Below the pieces are notes generated by a model. That model searched no databases and was not told where the DNA came from. It saw nothing but the letters and a program-made list of their open reading frames with translations. Below, piece by piece: positions 1 through 8,141 of a DNA stretch of 64,000 nt. The DNA lies in NCBI GenBank assembly GCA_938040995.1, contig CALHZT010000015.1, positions 1 to 64,000 of the forward strand, written 5' to 3'. Made by a program: the position numbers and the translations under genes. Position 1 is the stretch's first letter; each line of letters opens with the position of its first letter. This DNA is from an uncultured Pirellulaceae bacterium. Its GTDB lineage: Bacteria; Planctomycetota; Planctomycetia; Pirellulales; Pirellulaceae.

Positions 1-49
1 GAGAGTAGCGGCGTCCAAGAAAGCATCCGTCATCAAATCTAATCACGGT

Positions 50-1015
50 TCAAATTTGATAACTGGTCGCGGGCTCCAGGCCATCGGGACGGTCATCTCG
101 CATGCGTAGTTCCGGTTTTTTGAGAATCACGGTCGTATGCGGTTCGATGCTCTTCGTTAGCCAGACGTTCGAACCGACGACTGAATGTTTTCCAACAATG
201 GTTCGACCACCAAGGACTGTTGCATTGGCATAAACGACAACGTTGTCTTCAATCGTCGGATGCCGCTTGGCTCCACGAACAAGATTGCCATCCGTATCGG
301 TATCAAAACTGAGTGCGCCCAGCGTGACGCCCTGGTACAGCTTGACGTGGTTACCGATCTCGCACGTCTGACCAATCACGACACCTGTACCGTGGTCGAT
401 AAAGAAGTGGTTGCCGATCGTGCATCCGGGATGGATATCGATGCCCGTTTGAACGTGCGCTATTTCCGTCATCATTCGCGGAATGAAAGGAACCTTCATT
501 TTGTAAAGTTCGTGAGCCAGCCGGTAGATCGTGATCGCCTCAAGACCCGGATAGCAAAAAATGACTTCGTCGAGATTCTTGCATGCCGGATCGCCATCGT
601 AGGCGGCTTGAACGTCCGTCGCGAGGACTTTTCTCAAGTCGGGAATTCGGTTGAGGAACGCAATGGCGACCTTCTGACCTTCGGCTTCGTAGTCGATCTC
701 TTTTTCGCACTTCACGCCCGACTCGACCATATGTTCGTGACGCAATGCGCGGGCAATCTGTTCGGTCAGCCGGTCATGCAACTCTTCGATCAGGCCGCCC
801 ACATGATACGTGATGTTTCCCATGTGCAATTTTTCGCGACGGCGATAGCCGGGAAAGATCACGTCCTGGAGGGCTTCGACCGCAGCAATCACTTCGCACT
901 GCTTCGGCAGTGGGCAATGCCCGAGGTGATTGATCGTACCGATCTCGTTGTACGTTTCGACGATCCGGTCGGTTAGCTCTGGCAGCTCTTCTTTGCGGCG
1001 AAAATCCGAAGCCAT
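50..1015 (-). CDS. cysE: Serine O-acetyltransferase (CysE/EpsC-type), 321 aa
   Basis: Catalyses acetyl-CoA + L-serine to O-acetylserine, the first committed step of cysteine synthesis, in the cytoplasm. The C-terminal half is a left-handed beta-helix of hexapeptide repeats containing the family signature [18 protein letters not shown], with the catalytic His/Asp pair, followed by the LYQGVTLGA segment; the N-terminal alpha-helical half is also typical. The reading frame is open for 25 codons further upstream, but the ATG at 1015 is preceded at normal spacing by CAGGAAGA, a good ribosome binding site, so I chose it. It lies 717 bp from the next gene and may be transcribed alone. A threonine aldolase and a SerA-like dehydrogenase elsewhere in the first 14 kb give a loose serine/cysteine/glycine theme. 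Function is confident from the motifs. Confidence 0.93.
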   Translation of the reverse strand: MASDFRRKEELPELTDRIVETYNEIGTINHLGHCPLPKQCEVIAAVEALQDVIFPGYRRREKLHMGNITYHVGGLIEELHDRLTEQIARALRHEHMVESGVKCEKEIDYEAEGQKVAIAFLNRIPDLRKVLATDVQAAYDGDPACKNLDEVIFCYPGLEAITIYRLAHELYKMKVPFIPRMMTEIAHVQTGIDIHPGCTIGNHFFIDHGTGVVIGQTCEIGNHVKLYQGVTLGALSFDTDTDGNLVRGAKRHPTIEDNVVVYANATVLGGRTIVGKHSVVGSNVWLTKSIEPHTTVILKKPELRMRDDRPDGLEPATSYQI

Positions 1016-1212
1016 GGTGTCTTCCTGAGAGAATTCAGCGAACGCGAGGTTTGTGTCAGATGGTTCGCTGGCGTGTGGGCGAGTCAACAAATTTGACGAC
1101 GTGAGTCCGGCGCTACACCGGACGCGTACAGACGCACAAATAATTTTTCAGAACGGTCACGTCACGGCCCTTTCGAGACTGCCGGCTGATCCTGTCTAGA
1201 ACCACCGTCTTT

Positions 1213-1375
1213 CGATGCATCGTAGGCGTTCACGGATATATTTACGTTTCCCCAGGTTCGAAAGGGGCAGGCACAAGTTTTCGGCGTCCGCAGAGCGAAA
1301 TAAGTCAGTTTGCCGCCGAAAAATTGAGCCAGACCCTTGCCGGCGTGAACGGTTACGATGCATCGTAGGCGTTCA
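1213..1375 (+). repeat. R1 element copy a, flanked by 20-bp direct repeats
   Basis: This is one copy of a dispersed, non-coding element (R1) found at six places in this window. It starts GTTCACGGATAT, contains an internal inverted repeat (TTTTCGGCG / CGCCGAAAA) and ends GCGTGAACGGTTACG, so its ends are inverted repeats related to GTAACCGTTCACG. The identical 20-base sequence beginning CGATGCATCGTAGG sits on both sides (1213-1232 and 1356-1375). It looks like a small non-autonomous mobile element or REP-type repeat; no transposase is present nearby. Confidence 0.7.
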
Positions 1376-1401
1376 AATACGGCAGATCAAGTTTCTGCCT
1401 G

Positions 1402-1510
1402 GAAGCTATTTCAAACCTGAATCCGGAAGTTCGTAGTACCGCCTTTAGGTGGAAATTCCATACTCAATTCCGGCTAAAGCCGGTACTACAAACAGTTTTG
1501 AAATAGCTTC
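1402..1510. repeat. Nested palindromic element (about 109 bp)
   Basis: Outer arms are a perfect 14-bp inverted repeat, GAAGCTATTTCAAA (1402-1415) and its complement (1497-1510). Inside is a second inverted repeat, GTAGTACCG (1433-1441) with CGGTACTAC (1481-1489). Half-copies of the same sequence occur near 10965-11000 (right half) and 12600-12640 (left half). It could fold into a long stem or be a miniature mobile element. From 1511 to 1732 I see nothing recognisable. Confidence 0.65.
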
Positions 1511-1732
1511 TAACCTCATGGTTATTTTCGGCCAATACGGTGTCGACTGTTTAGCAGTCCACATGGGATGGGCAAACGCTTCCTTCGGGTCAGGCGAGAT
1601 GTACCAACATCGCTAGCGGACGGTTGCAAGAGCTCGCAGATGGAGGCTCGACTGTTGCGGCGTCAGGAAGGCCCTTCGTGGTTGAAATTGCGCAAAATCA
1701 AAACTTGCGCTGCGGGCTGGTATTTCGGATTT

Positions 1733-3841
1733 CTATTTCCGAAGACTTCGGAGCAACCAATCCATATCCAATTGCCCGGACTGTGGCAATCTCGCTATCA
1801 AGTTGCCGCCCAGTCGGTCGTAATGAATTGCTGACTGGCCGCCGGCATCCTGAAAACGGTTGGATCCAATGGTTGACTTGAGTTGCCGGATCAACTCCGA
1901 CGCATGTTCCGGCGACTGGACAAGATCCTTGACGGAATGGAACCCAACTTCGAACCGCTGCTCTTCGGCAGCCGGCGTGGTAATCTCCAGATAGCCGCCT
2001 CCCGCATAGCGGTAAGTCAGTTGTAGCTGCGAGAGCCACTCACGGAGCGCGACATCCAGTTCGCCCTGTTGAATCGTTGGCGGAGCCGGTGAATCTGGCC
2101 CCCAACCGGCTTTGGCCAATGCGTGCCAGTCGGGAAGAATGCGAATCGACTTGCCAGCGATTCGGTCAAACTCCTGAATCATGTCTCCCAACGTTCCGGC
2201 TCGACGACGCTTGGGTGGAATCTTCTGCGACAGGTTTCGCTGCTCTCGCCAAAGGTCCGAATCGTCGGCGATCTTTCGCTGCGGCGCCAATCCATGATCG
2301 TTCCGCAAACGCTCCAGCAGATGCATCACGCGAAAGTGTACCGCTTCGGTACCCCTGGTCTCGAGCATCGTTTTCGTTGGATTAATCGTGCCCTGCCCTC
2401 CGGCCGCTTGCCACGATTCCGGAACGACCATCGTCTGGACAAGCTTGCCAAGCGATTCTTCCGTCCATCCAACCTGGAGAAGGTCACCAATAAAGTGTGA
2501 GTATTCGACTTGCTTGCCAGAAATCGCAGCCGCACGTTCAACGATGATATGCCCGGCGTCCGTCCGGTACCCGAGCTTTACCCGCTTCAGGGCCTGCTCC
2601 AGTGCCTGCGCGTGTGAAATATCTTCACCGATGACTCGTACGCGACGATCAAATTTCATTCGCGACCATGCCAGCGCTTCGGGCCGAATCGTCACGGGAA
2701 CCGTGCTTGCGTTCGAGATAAACTTCAACATCGACTCGAGCCCGAGGGTCAAGTTCGTCGCCGAAAAGGTATCGTTCAGTCGCAGGTCGGCGTCAATCTC
2801 AGGCAACGGGCGACGCCCGGGGACTTCGTGGCTGGACGAGTCTGGCAAAGCCGGCAATTGTGACAAAGCCGGCCGGGAGCTTTCCGTGGCGACAGGCTGA
2901 ATGTCCTCGGCGCCGATGTCGCCAAAGTTATCAATCGGTGTCGAGGTCGCTGGCCGCTCTTTTTCAAACGAAGCCGGCTCGACAGGCTGCGCCACGCTTG
3001 CAGCATTTTGAACTGGCGATGATTCGGGGATCATGTCCACCAAATCCATTTTGGCTTTGCTTTCAGCGCTCAGCTCAACCGCAGCATCATCGTTGGCTTT
3101 TTCGGGTAACGGTGACGCATCTGCCACGTCCGATGGTTGGAGTTTCGGTGGAACTTCCGGTTTTGTTCCTGGCTGCGTTCCAGGTTTCGATTCTGGCTGA
3201 GCCGCCGGGGCAACATTTTCACCGACATCGACGGTCGCAACGTTTTGAATAGTCGTGGCTGGTGCGGGAACGTTCGGTCTCGTCATCCGGTTCGACGCAA
3301 GATACGCGACTCCTGTCGCAAGTCCAACGCCGACACTAGCCGCCAACAGATAGAACGTGTACGTTCGCGATTTTGACGTAGCTTCTGCGGACCAGTTCTG
3401 ATTGGGTCCAATCGGAGCGACTACGGGCGCATCCTGATCAGGCGCCGAACCGAAGGCGAATTCCTGCGTGGCTGGTTCCACACTCTTGGATGCCGCCGGT
3501 TGAGAATCGTCTGATGGATCGCCGAGCAAACTGTCGACTTGATCGTAAGAGGCTCCACTCGCGACCGTCGCCAGCTTTGCGAGGTCGGCATCGTTGGAGT
3601 GCCGACGCTTTCGTACCGTCGGTCGTGAGGCAGGCGCTTCGCCATTCATGCCAGTCTCAGGCGCTGCTGAATCGTTGGATTCAGCCGAATGATCTTCGTT
3701 CGACTCTGGCACCGGCACCGGACGTTCGATGAGGACCATTCCGCCACAGCTTGGGCATGCATAGATCTGCCCGATCGCTTCGGGTTTACGAACCTTCAGC
3801 GCGGCATGGCATGTTGTGCAGTTTATGGAAAACGGCTCCAC
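1733..3841 (-). CDS. Zinc-ribbon membrane protein with STN-like C-terminal modules, 702 aa
   Basis: I do not recognise a named function. Residues 8-35 form a zinc ribbon (CTTC...CPSC) of the kind that opens many planctomycete membrane proteins. A Pro/Glu/Ala-rich linker and one transmembrane helix at about residues 158-180 (FYLLAASVGVGLATGVAYLA) follow, with a second Pro-rich region beyond it. The C-terminal part has two stretches, roughly residues 345-440 and 580-660, that read like secretin/TonB short N-terminal (STN-like) folds: an amphipathic helix followed by LGYRTDAGHIIVER or LTYRYAGGGYLEI. This is inference from pattern only. The start is GTG at 3841, with CAGGATT upstream. It lies 75 bp downstream of the pseudokinase gene on the same strand and is probably co-transcribed; the neighbour also ends in an STN-like stretch. 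Confidence 0.72.
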   Translation of the reverse strand: MEPFSINCTTCHAALKVRKPEAIGQIYACPSCGGMVLIERPVPVPESNEDHSAESNDSAAPETGMNGEAPASRPTVRKRRHSNDADLAKLATVASGASYDQVDSLLGDPSDDSQPAASKSVEPATQEFAFGSAPDQDAPVVAPIGPNQNWSAEATSKSRTYTFYLLAASVGVGLATGVAYLASNRMTRPNVPAPATTIQNVATVDVGENVAPAAQPESKPGTQPGTKPEVPPKLQPSDVADASPLPEKANDDAAVELSAESKAKMDLVDMIPESSPVQNAASVAQPVEPASFEKERPATSTPIDNFGDIGAEDIQPVATESSRPALSQLPALPDSSSHEVPGRRPLPEIDADLRLNDTFSATNLTLGLESMLKFISNASTVPVTIRPEALAWSRMKFDRRVRVIGEDISHAQALEQALKRVKLGYRTDAGHIIVERAAAISGKQVEYSHFIGDLLQVGWTEESLGKLVQTMVVPESWQAAGGQGTINPTKTMLETRGTEAVHFRVMHLLERLRNDHGLAPQRKIADDSDLWREQRNLSQKIPPKRRRAGTLGDMIQEFDRIAGKSIRILPDWHALAKAGWGPDSPAPPTIQQGELDVALREWLSQLQLTYRYAGGGYLEITTPAAEEQRFEVGFHSVKDLVQSPEHASELIRQLKSTIGSNRFQDAGGQSAIHYDRLGGNLIARLPQSGQLDMDWLLRSLRK

Positions 3842-3916
3842 TTCGAATCCTGTCGACGTGTGCGTATTTGGTCTGGAAAGCAGAAGCTCTAAGTATAGCC
3901 CGATCTCAAATTTCGA

Positions 3917-6787
3917 TCATTCAGATCGGAATACCGTGGGCAATTCGAGGGCTTTTGCCGCGGCGGCTTTGCGGGTCGTCAGCAAAACGGCGCGGTTATT
4001 CGGGTTATTCGGGTCTTCGCCCACCACCCATACGAGCTTCTGGTCAGGTTGGTTCAGAGCAGCCGCCGTGACGGGATTCGCCCGGCGACAAAGCTCGGAC
4101 AGAAGTTCCGCCACCGTTTTGTCAGATTCGTTAAAATTGCGTATCTGCTGGTTGCGCGTGATCCCGTCCAGTTGCAGGTCCGCGCCAATAATTCTGACAA
4201 CGAATTTCCCACCGGCTCCTTCGATCGAATCGTTAACCAACGTCGAAAAATCGCGAATCGCGAACTCCAGCGACTGCTGCTGAATCGCCAAGCTCATCTT
4301 CTTTGTGAGTATCTCGTCGAGCGACAGCTCAGCCGTGCGTGCATTGCTGCCGGCCGCGCCTCTGACCAACCGGGACGCGAGTGCCAACTCCGTTCCCAGC
4401 ACAAGATTATGAGCCGCCATTTTCGGCAAGCTCACGTTGGCCACGACTTGGGTGCCTTCACTGGCCACACGCGTATTGTCGGCAACAAACCCGGCCATGC
4501 CGGACATCTTCTCCGCCAGCGACTGCCAGAATGTACCGCCGGTGTTCGATAACGATTCGCCGAGTGACGCGGACAAACCGGCCAGTCGGCTCGAAAATTG
4601 AGCCGGCAAGTTCTTTCTCGATTCAGCGGTCGCAGCCATTCGCAACTCGAAGAACGTGGAATCGTCGGCAAGGTGGCTGGTTACAAGCATGGCTCTCACG
4701 CCGGATCCAAGAAATGCGTCGACGTCATCCGGAAACTTCTGATAAGTCGCTGGTAAAATCGTCTGGCCATCACTCAGCAAAAAACTCGGCGCAAGTAGCA
4801 GCGAAAATTGAGATTCCGAATCGGATGATCTGGCGAGCTCCTGAAATTCGCGCCGCAAGATGGGAGTCGTCTCTTCCGCCATTGCGATTTGATCGATGAT
4901 TTCTTCTGGCCCGAGCAGCAAACGAACGACGTCGGAGTTTTGCTCAGCCTTAGCGCCGCAGATCAGACCCGCGACATCACCAGAGACGAAAAATCGCCCG
5001 TTCTTCATTTCCTGGCCTGCGGATTCTGGCTGGGCAAATTTGGACGCTTCAAAGACATCGCGAGAAATGGTGACTCGAGTCACAACTTGCGGATCGTTAT
5101 TGATGTCCGGTACGACAGCCAACAAAAGCTCGTCGACCGCAGCCAACCGCAAACCCGTGGACGATTCCCAATCCCCAACGGCCGTCGCAAACTCAGGACC
5201 GAGGGATTTGATGACTCGCTGCCCTTCCGCCTCGGCGAAGATTTCAACCGGCCTCACGTTCAGGATGGCCTGAGAACCCTGCGGCACAAACTCAAAGTCC
5301 AGCGGAGCTCCACTTGTTGGCGAAGCCCACAAGGATCGTCCATCGTCGGGGAAGCTGGTGGCAATACCGGTTTGGGCGCTGTTTGTATTGTTCGCCTTGT
5401 TCGCGCCACCCGCTTCGGAGGTGCGTGGCGAATCACCGTTGGCTTCCTCTCCCATTTCACCAACCGAATTCACCTCGCCGTTCACCTCACCATTCAAACT
5501 GGTATTCAAATCGGAAGCGACCGGACCGGGAGCCGGCGTCGTCATCAATGACGCCAAGGCGATTCCGATGAGAACCAGTGGAGTCGCAATTAACGCGACG
5601 TTCAAAATTCGATTGTCCTTAGGACGCCGGATCACCGTAGACTCGGGAGCCGCGATCGAAGGAGTCTCGGCGACTTGTGGTGACACGTCGCCAATTTCAG
5701 ACAGTTTCGAAGCTGCCACTGCCGACGACTCATTCTCCTGATGACGTAGCGCCGCAAGGTAGCGACTGGTTGTCTTATGCGACTGGTACACCGGCGGCTC
5801 GGCCTCAGGCAATATCCGATTGATGGCAGCGCGGACATCTTCGACAGAAGAAAACTGGTCCGGCGGCTCCGCAAGCATCCGAGTAATCAGTTGCACCGCC
5901 GACTGGTTCATCCCACGCACACTTTGCAGACGGCCGGTCAGAACTTCTTCCGATGCGAACAGCCCGGATTCGCCGTCGTGAACTTCGCCCAACAGGAGAC
6001 TCGCGGCGACACATCCCAAATCATGAACGTCTTTTGATTGCAGATCATCCAGTCCCAGTTCTCGAGCCGCCAGAAAATGCTCCACCGGCCGCAGGCTCAG
6101 TCGTGCCGCGCCTCGAACCGTGATCGTATCCGTTGAGACATTGCCGTGCGCAAGCCCGATCTTGTGAAGCTCGCCAAGACCGTCGGCAACGGACGAAATC
6201 ATCCGCAGCGCTTTCGCCGGCGGGAACTGCGGTCCGCTTTCCCCTGCCCCTTTCGCGTTCGCCCCTGTATTGTTCGCCACTTTCGCCCTCACCAACTCCT
6301 TCGCCAGCGCGGGCCCTGTCGGCGATTCGTGCACGATGAACTTGTAATCTTCCAACTTGATCAACTCAAAACATCGCGACAACGCTGGATGCTTCAGTTG
6401 CTGGCAACCGCTGATCGTCGCGGACAACTGCTCCAGCCCGGCAGACATCGAGTCGTCCGGCAAAGCTTCGTCCAGGAACTCAAGAAGAACCGGATGCCCA
6501 GTCGGTCGATGCCGGGCACTAAACAGATTGCGGGCCTCGGAGTTTGCAGTGTTTCCAGTCACTGCATAGTCGCCAAAGACAAAAGGCCCCGGTCGCCCAG
6601 CCAACAAAATCGTGGCATGGTAACGCGTGATCGCGGACTTTTCGATCAGCCACTTCGCGACGGCAGATGCCGTCGTCAATTCCTTCGCATGCGGCCTGGC
6701 TTGTTCGGCAAGTTTGCGCACGCGATCAAGCGAGTACAACTTGCTGTGCGCGAGTAGCTTCCAGAATTGCTGAACGTCCGTTCCCAT
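3917..6787 (-). CDS. Degenerate serine/threonine kinase-like membrane protein (probable pseudokinase), 956 aa
   Basis: Residues about 65-330 follow the layout of a Hanks-type kinase: FGDYAVTG at the start, an N-lobe-like region, a helical SSVADGLGELHKIGLAHGN segment matching the catalytic loop, and a C-lobe ending in MLAEPPDQFSSVEDVRAAI. Key residues are missing: HRD is HGN (residues 214-216), no DFG follows, and the VAIK lysine is not seen in HPVLLEFLDE. It should therefore lack ordinary phosphotransfer. One transmembrane helix lies at about 393-416. A long exported region follows, ending in an STN-like stretch (IIGADLQLDGITRNQQIRNF...KLVWVVGED). No clear Shine-Dalgarno precedes the ATG. It sits between the threonine aldolase (56 bp upstream) and the zinc-ribbon protein gene (75 bp downstream). 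Likely role: signalling scaffold or sensor; substrate unknown. Confidence 0.82.
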   Translation of the reverse strand: MGTDVQQFWKLLAHSKLYSLDRVRKLAEQARPHAKELTTASAVAKWLIEKSAITRYHATILLAGRPGPFVFGDYAVTGNTANSEARNLFSARHRPTGHPVLLEFLDEALPDDSMSAGLEQLSATISGCQQLKHPALSRCFELIKLEDYKFIVHESPTGPALAKELVRAKVANNTGANAKGAGESGPQFPPAKALRMISSVADGLGELHKIGLAHGNVSTDTITVRGAARLSLRPVEHFLAARELGLDDLQSKDVHDLGCVAASLLLGEVHDGESGLFASEEVLTGRLQSVRGMNQSAVQLITRMLAEPPDQFSSVEDVRAAINRILPEAEPPVYQSHKTTSRYLAALRHQENESSAVAASKLSEIGDVSPQVAETPSIAAPESTVIRRPKDNRILNVALIATPLVLIGIALASLMTTPAPGPVASDLNTSLNGEVNGEVNSVGEMGEEANGDSPRTSEAGGANKANNTNSAQTGIATSFPDDGRSLWASPTSGAPLDFEFVPQGSQAILNVRPVEIFAEAEGQRVIKSLGPEFATAVGDWESSTGLRLAAVDELLLAVVPDINNDPQVVTRVTISRDVFEASKFAQPESAGQEMKNGRFFVSGDVAGLICGAKAEQNSDVVRLLLGPEEIIDQIAMAEETTPILRREFQELARSSDSESQFSLLLAPSFLLSDGQTILPATYQKFPDDVDAFLGSGVRAMLVTSHLADDSTFFELRMAATAESRKNLPAQFSSRLAGLSASLGESLSNTGGTFWQSLAEKMSGMAGFVADNTRVASEGTQVVANVSLPKMAAHNLVLGTELALASRLVRGAAGSNARTAELSLDEILTKKMSLAIQQQSLEFAIRDFSTLVNDSIEGAGGKFVVRIIGADLQLDGITRNQQIRNFNESDKTVAELLSELCRRANPVTAAALNQPDQKLVWVVGEDPNNPNNRAVLLTTRKAAAAKALELPTVFRSE

Positions 6788-6843
6788 GCCACATTTATAA
6801 CGGATTCACCCGTCCGCGTGTTGCGAAGCGTCCGGGCCGGCAG

Positions 6844-7953
6844 TTACACCGAAACCGACTGGCCCGATCCGCTACGCTCAACGAACTCACCGGCGACTTG
6901 CCGGATAATTTCTCCCGCGTTGATGACTTGATCCATCGAAACATTGAGATGCGTGACGGCGCGAACACAGTCCGCATTCATTGGCAACATTCGCACGCCA
7001 CGCTTCCCGAGCTGCTCAACAAATTCAGGTGCGGCTCCCCGCGTTCCGTCGATTCGGAACGCAACGATATTCGTATCGATATCCGGCGAGTTGAGAGAGA
7101 TGCCTTCCGTATCGGTGATGACTTCGCCCAGCAGCCGGGCTTTGGCATGATCTTCGACAAGTCGCGGGATATTGTTCTCGAGCGCGTACAGGGCACCAGC
7201 CGCGATGATCCCCGATTGCCGCATGCCGCCTCCGAACAACTTGCGATGTCGCCGAGCCACCTTGATCAAGTCGCCGGGGCCCGCCAATGCCGACCCGACC
7301 GGAGCCCCGAGTCCCTTGCTAAAGCAGACACTGATCGTGTCAAAGTTCGACGCCCATTGTTTTCCATCAATTCCTGACGCCATGATCGCGTTAAAAAGTC
7401 GCGCGCCGTCAAGATGACGACTGAGCCCATGGTCCGCTGCCCAACCGCACAGGTCGCTGACGATTTGATACGGCTGGACGACTCCGCCGGCCCGGTTGTG
7501 TGTATTTTCGAGGCAAAGCAAACGTGTTTGAACCACGTGCTCATTGTCCGCGCGAATTTTTCCTTCGACATCTTCCAACCGCAAGATGCCAGCCGTGCCT
7601 TCTATGGTCTTTGCCACCAGACCGCTGAGCTGCGCGAACGCGCCCTGCTCGTAGTTGTAGATGTGGCAACCTTCTTCGCAGATGAACTCGTCACCCGGTC
7701 GGCAGTGAATGCGTACGGCGACCTGATTCGTCATCGTCCCGGACGGCATGAACATCGCCGACTCAGTCCCCAAAATCTCGGCCGTCAACTCTTCCAGCCG
7801 CCGGACGGTCGGGTCGATATCGATCACGTCATCACCGACAGGTGCCTGTGCCATGGCGGATCTCATCGCATCGCAGGGAACCGTAACGGTGTCACTTCGC
7901 AAGTCGATGGATGGCTGGTTTCGTTGCTGTTCTTCGGCCACAGAAAGCTCCAC
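6844..7953 (-). CDS. ltaE: Low-specificity L-threonine aldolase, 369 aa
   Basis: A PLP enzyme (fold type I, beta-eliminating lyase family) that cleaves L-threonine or L-allo-threonine to glycine and acetaldehyde. The N-terminus has the family hallmark IDLRSDTVTVP; MFMPSGTMTNQVA, the ENTHNRAGG motif, HLDGARLFNA (Asp for the pyridine nitrogen) and CFSKGLGAPVGS (the PLP lysine) follow in the expected order, and total length is normal. The frame begins with GTG at 7953; there is no strong ribosome binding site, so the start could be a few codons off. It heads the leftward cluster (56 bp to the pseudokinase) and is divergent from the gene at 8142, so 7954-8141 probably holds two promoters. Confidence 0.93.
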   Translation of the reverse strand: MELSVAEEQQRNQPSIDLRSDTVTVPCDAMRSAMAQAPVGDDVIDIDPTVRRLEELTAEILGTESAMFMPSGTMTNQVAVRIHCRPGDEFICEEGCHIYNYEQGAFAQLSGLVAKTIEGTAGILRLEDVEGKIRADNEHVVQTRLLCLENTHNRAGGVVQPYQIVSDLCGWAADHGLSRHLDGARLFNAIMASGIDGKQWASNFDTISVCFSKGLGAPVGSALAGPGDLIKVARRHRKLFGGGMRQSGIIAAGALYALENNIPRLVEDHAKARLLGEVITDTEGISLNSPDIDTNIVAFRIDGTRGAAPEFVEQLGKRGVRMLPMNADCVRAVTHLNVSMDQVINAGEIIRQVAGEFVERSGSGQSVSV

Positions 7954-8141
7954 GAGGGATAATCAGGAATCCTCAAACCCACAGATTAGTGGTCGCCCCG
8001 GATTGTTTCCATGCCAGCCGCCAGATTACGCTAAATTGGGACAGCCAATCACGAAGACTGGACTGTTTCGAAACAACGCTGCCGTACGATGGACGCTACG
8101 TCCGTCGCAACACAGATCGACGCAAACTCGGATTTCGACCG

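Noticed and set aside
185-976. 263-codon plus-strand frame across the serine acetyltransferase gene
   Set aside because: It is antisense to a convincing cysE with full family motifs and has no recognisable features.
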